From: Miniphocaeibacter massiliensis
GTDB taxonomy: Bacteria > Bacillota > Clostridia > Tissierellales > Peptoniphilaceae
Length of the DNA stretch: 64,000 bases
Direction: 5' to 3'
Assembly: GCF_900232905.1 (NCBI RefSeq)
Contig: NZ_OCTQ01000003.1
Coordinates: forward strand, 1-64,000
The notes under the pieces were generated by a model. The model was not told the DNA's origin and made no database searches. It worked only from the letters and a program-made list of their open reading frames with translations. This document shows, in pieces, positions 61,961-64,000 of this stretch (the first letter of the stretch is position 1; each line of letters opens with the position of its first letter). A program made the translations under genes and the position numbers.

Positions 61961-63040
61961 TTAATCTATCTTATTATATGGTTTCCAATAAGTTTGCATA
62001 AACTCTTCTGTATCTATGTTTTTTTCTATTATTCCCAAATCTTTATATGAATTTACAGCCTTTATCAACGTTTTTTCTGTTTGCTCTGTTGTAATATTAT
62101 ATTGGTAGTTTTTGTTTAAATTATATAGATACTCTTTATCTCCTGTAATCCAACTTTCATCTAAAGCTATTTGTAAAGCTTCGTCTAAATGTTCTTCCAT
62201 ATAAGCATTAGCTTTTTTTATTGCTTTATTTATCTTATAGCAAGTTACTGGATTTTCTTTTAAATATGTAGCATTTACTCCCCAGATACAACAAACATCA
62301 TTTTTAAAATCATCATCAAATGTTATTGATCTAATACGCTTAATTTTACCTTCGTTTAACCATTTTTCACCTATTTGTTCAGGTATTAAAGCTCCTTCTA
62401 TATTACCTGCCTCTAAAGCTTGTAAAAGTTGTGGCGCTTCAAAATCTGCAAATTTATAATCATCTTGATTTAACTTATCAGCTGCTAGCATTGTTAAAAC
62501 TATATTATGTCCTGGTCCACCTATTCCACCAGATACTCCTATTTTTTTTGATTCTAACTCAGCCAATGAATTATATTTTGAATCCTTTAATACATAAAAG
62601 GACTGACAGCCTGTATTACATCCACCCATAAAACTTATATCTAAACCATTTGTAGTAGGTTTAAGTATATGTGCAATATGAGTTCCACCTACTTTTATTT
62701 GTCCTGCTGCTAAAGCATCTTGTAAGTAACCGTTAATTCTAACAAGATCTACATTTAGTCCTTCTTCTTCATAATATCCCAGTTTTTCTGCTAAACACAT
62801 ATTTGATAAACAAAATGCTCCTGCTACTTGTACTGGAATTTCTTCCTTTGAGCCATCTTCTTTTTTAAAGGCTTCTTCTCTTTCTTCTTCTGACATTTTT
62901 TCTACTTTTGCCATTACTTCTGAAATTTCTGCCTCTTTAGATTTTACATCTCCGCTCTTTTTTGAATCATCTTTGTTACATGAAACAGCAAAAATAGCTA
63001 TCAACATAATTGATATAGTAATTTTAAAAAATTTTTTCAT
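61961..63040 (-). CDS. Cysteine-rich NitT/TauT-type binding lipoprotein
   Basis: A 359-residue NMT1/SsuA-like extracellular binding lipoprotein. The signal peptide ends FAVSC (Cys 21) and an acidic linker follows, rich in Lys/Glu, to about residue 72. The binding domain has an unusual number of cysteines: FCLSNMCLAEKLGYYEEEGL, FMGGCNTGCQSFYVL, NDVCCIWGVN and VTCYK. It also has the family motif GVSGGIGGPGHNIVLTMLA and the EAPQLLQALEAGNIEGALIP block. The ATG at 63040 follows GAAGGAGAAGG; the longer frame to 63094 adds 18 unlikely residues. Ligand unknown; the divergent molybdoenzyme suggests a substrate or cofactor link. Confidence 0.87.
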   Translation of the reverse strand: MKKFFKITISIMLIAIFAVSCNKDDSKKSGDVKSKEAEISEVMAKVEKMSEEEREEAFKKEDGSKEEIPVQVAGAFCLSNMCLAEKLGYYEEEGLNVDLVRINGYLQDALAAGQIKVGGTHIAHILKPTTNGLDISFMGGCNTGCQSFYVLKDSKYNSLAELESKKIGVSGGIGGPGHNIVLTMLAADKLNQDDYKFADFEAPQLLQALEAGNIEGALIPEQIGEKWLNEGKIKRIRSITFDDDFKNDVCCIWGVNATYLKENPVTCYKINKAIKKANAYMEEHLDEALQIALDESWITGDKEYLYNLNKNYQYNITTEQTEKTLIKAVNSYKDLGIIEKNIDTEEFMQTYWKPYNKID

Positions 63041-63082
63041 AACCTTCTCCTTCTCTATGTATTGTATTAAAACTACAGTCAT

Positions 63083-63111
63083 ACTATAGAACATAAAAAA
63101 GGTATTTTCAA
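63083..63111 (-). promoter_or_regulatory. Promoter of the cysteine-rich binding-protein operon
   Basis: On the minus strand TTGAAA (63106-63111), 17 nt, TATAGT (63083-63088), about 43 nt before the ATG at 63040. The same 160-nt interval must also contain the promoter of the divergent molybdoenzyme gene. Confidence 0.6.
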
Positions 63112-63200
63112 AATTAAAAATATTGTTATGTTTTTAACTATATTTTCTCTTTTATGTTTTTATTTTTCTTTATTATATAGTTATTTTTAAGGAGGTTAAT

Positions 63201-64000
63201 ATGTATAAAAAAAATATTACATGTGGACTATGTCCTAGTGGATGCCATGTTGATGGCATTTTTGAAGATCAAAAATTAATTTCTATTGAAAAATCGAAAA
63301 CACAAAATAACAATATTTGTCTAAGAGGAATTCATTCTCCTGATGTAATTTACTCAAAAGATAGACTAACTAAACCTTTAATTAGAAACGGGAAAAAGGG
63401 ATCTTTTTCTTTTAGAGAAGCCTCTTGGGAAGAAGCATTAGATTATGCGGCTGAAAGTTTTTTAAAGATAAAGGACAAATATGGAGCTAAGTCCTTAATT
63501 AGTCATATTGGAAGAGGAGGATTTGACAATGTTACAGACTTTTTTGCCACAAATACCCTTCCTTTCAAAAAATCTGTTCCCAGTTTTTTTGAACCACTAG
63601 GTTCTCCAAATCATGCAACAGTTTCTTCTCTTTGCTATGTTTCTTTTGGAGTTTTTGCTCCCTTTACAACATTTGGAATCTATGGTGCAAATATTTCTCC
63701 AGACATAGAAAACTCAAATTTAGTCTTGGTCTGGGGTACTAATCCTTATAATAGTTCTCCTCCTATCAATGTTAAAAGATTGAGAAAAGCCAAAGAAAAC
63801 GGAGCAAAAATAATAGCTATTGACCATTATTCTACAGAAGTTTTTAATTTAGCAGACAATGGGATTATCATAAGATCTGGTACAGATGGATTATTTATTT
63901 TAGGTCTAATAAAATATATTGTTGAAAGAGAGCTTTATAACAAAAATTTTGTAGAAAACTTTACCCATGGATTTGAAGATTTAATTGATTACATAAAAAA
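63201..64000 (+). CDS. Molybdopterin oxidoreductase, catalytic subunit (5' part)
   Basis: The first 266 codons of a molybdopterin oxidoreductase of the DMSO reductase superfamily; the frame is open to the window edge. The N-terminal [4Fe-4S] site is C8-x2-C11-x3-C15-x24-C40 (ITCGLCPSGCHVDG and NNICLRG). SWEEALDYAAE and the pterin-region LVLVWGTNPYNSSPPINVKR follow. In GSPNHATVSSLCYVSFG the Cys near residue 153 is in the place where the protein ligand to Mo or W is expected. There is no twin-arginine signal, so it should be cytoplasmic. AAGGAGG precedes the ATG. Substrate unknown. Confidence 0.9.
   Translation, partial: MYKKNITCGLCPSGCHVDGIFEDQKLISIEKSKTQNNNICLRGIHSPDVIYSKDRLTKPLIRNGKKGSFSFREASWEEALDYAAESFLKIKDKYGAKSLISHIGRGGFDNVTDFFATNTLPFKKSVPSFFEPLGSPNHATVSSLCYVSFGVFAPFTTFGIYGANISPDIENSNLVLVWGTNPYNSSPPINVKRLRKAKENGAKIIAIDHYSTEVFNLADNGIIIRSGTDGLFILGLIKYIVERELYNKNFVENFTHGFEDLIDYIK

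Noticed and set aside
63089-63165. Repeated TTATGTTTTT-like words between the binding-protein and molybdoenzyme genes
   Set aside because: Three loose copies in very AT-rich DNA with irregular spacing; too weak to call an operator.
1-64000. CRISPR array, prophage, integrase, transposase or tRNA gene
   Set aside because: Looked for regular repeats, transposase or integrase-like frames and cloverleaf sequences; none was seen.

Overview
The window comes from a low-GC (about 30% by eye), probably anaerobic Gram-positive bacterium of the Bacillota. Strong AGGAGG-type ribosome binding sites, TTG starts, lipobox lipoproteins, a sortase, ParA/ParB, a PadR regulator, phosphotransacetylase, formimino-folate chemistry, two complete oligopeptide importers with a tripeptidase, and molybdenum hydroxylases suggest a peptide- and amino-acid-fermenting clostridial relative. 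The 16S 5' end reads to me like Tissierellia/Peptoniphilaceae, but that is a judgement by eye and not a database match. I see no insertion sequence, prophage, CRISPR array or tRNA gene.

Layout. 1-231 is the 5' end of a 16S rRNA gene leaving the window on the minus strand, with a strong promoter. 564-2093 is an AbgT-type transporter. 2144-7068 (minus) runs parA, parB, fchA, cysteine desulfurase, DUF4446 protein and pta. 7126-10890 holds a class A-like sortase and a two-component system. 11080-17413 has a DsbA-like protein, a frameshifted GNAT gene behind an ABC-F gene, a KAP-type P-loop NTPase and a divergent membrane-anchored MutS-like ATPase. 17445-28672 contains two tandem oligopeptide ABC operons (A-B-C-D-F each), followed by pepT. 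30563-35277 is an accessory stretch of small unknown proteins and a PadR-controlled operon of membrane proteins. 35396-43731 has a CPBP protease, a phosphatase-GNAT-GNAT fusion, an LD-carboxypeptidase, a VanZ-RDD protein, bioY-birA, a patatin and a lipoprotein. 43861-48516 has mntP, an ABC exporter and an ogt/ACT/phosphoesterase operon. 48585-52129 is a three-subunit xanthine dehydrogenase-family enzyme, and 52293-54429 a tandem PII-like protein with a DUF1538 membrane protein. 54921-60201 is an iron-type ABC importer operon carrying a glycosyltransferase and a VOC protein. 60246-63040 is a NitT/TauT-type ABC importer with a cysteine-rich binding protein, divergent from a molybdopterin oxidoreductase cut off by the window end.

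Themes. Three of the four importer operons that start with the binding-protein gene have a stem-loop between that gene and the permease gene, which fits graded expression. Regulation is readable at several points: a BirA-type operator over the bioY promoter, three repeated half-sites over a near-consensus promoter in front of padR, and a terminator-like hairpin that contains the ribosome binding site of the ABC-F gene. The best candidates for undescribed biology are the cysteine-rich binding protein/ABC/molybdoenzyme locus, the tandem PII-like/DUF1538 pair, the glycosyltransferase inside the iron-type importer operon, and the phosphatase-double acetyltransferase fusion. All functions are inferred by reading the sequence; no search was run.
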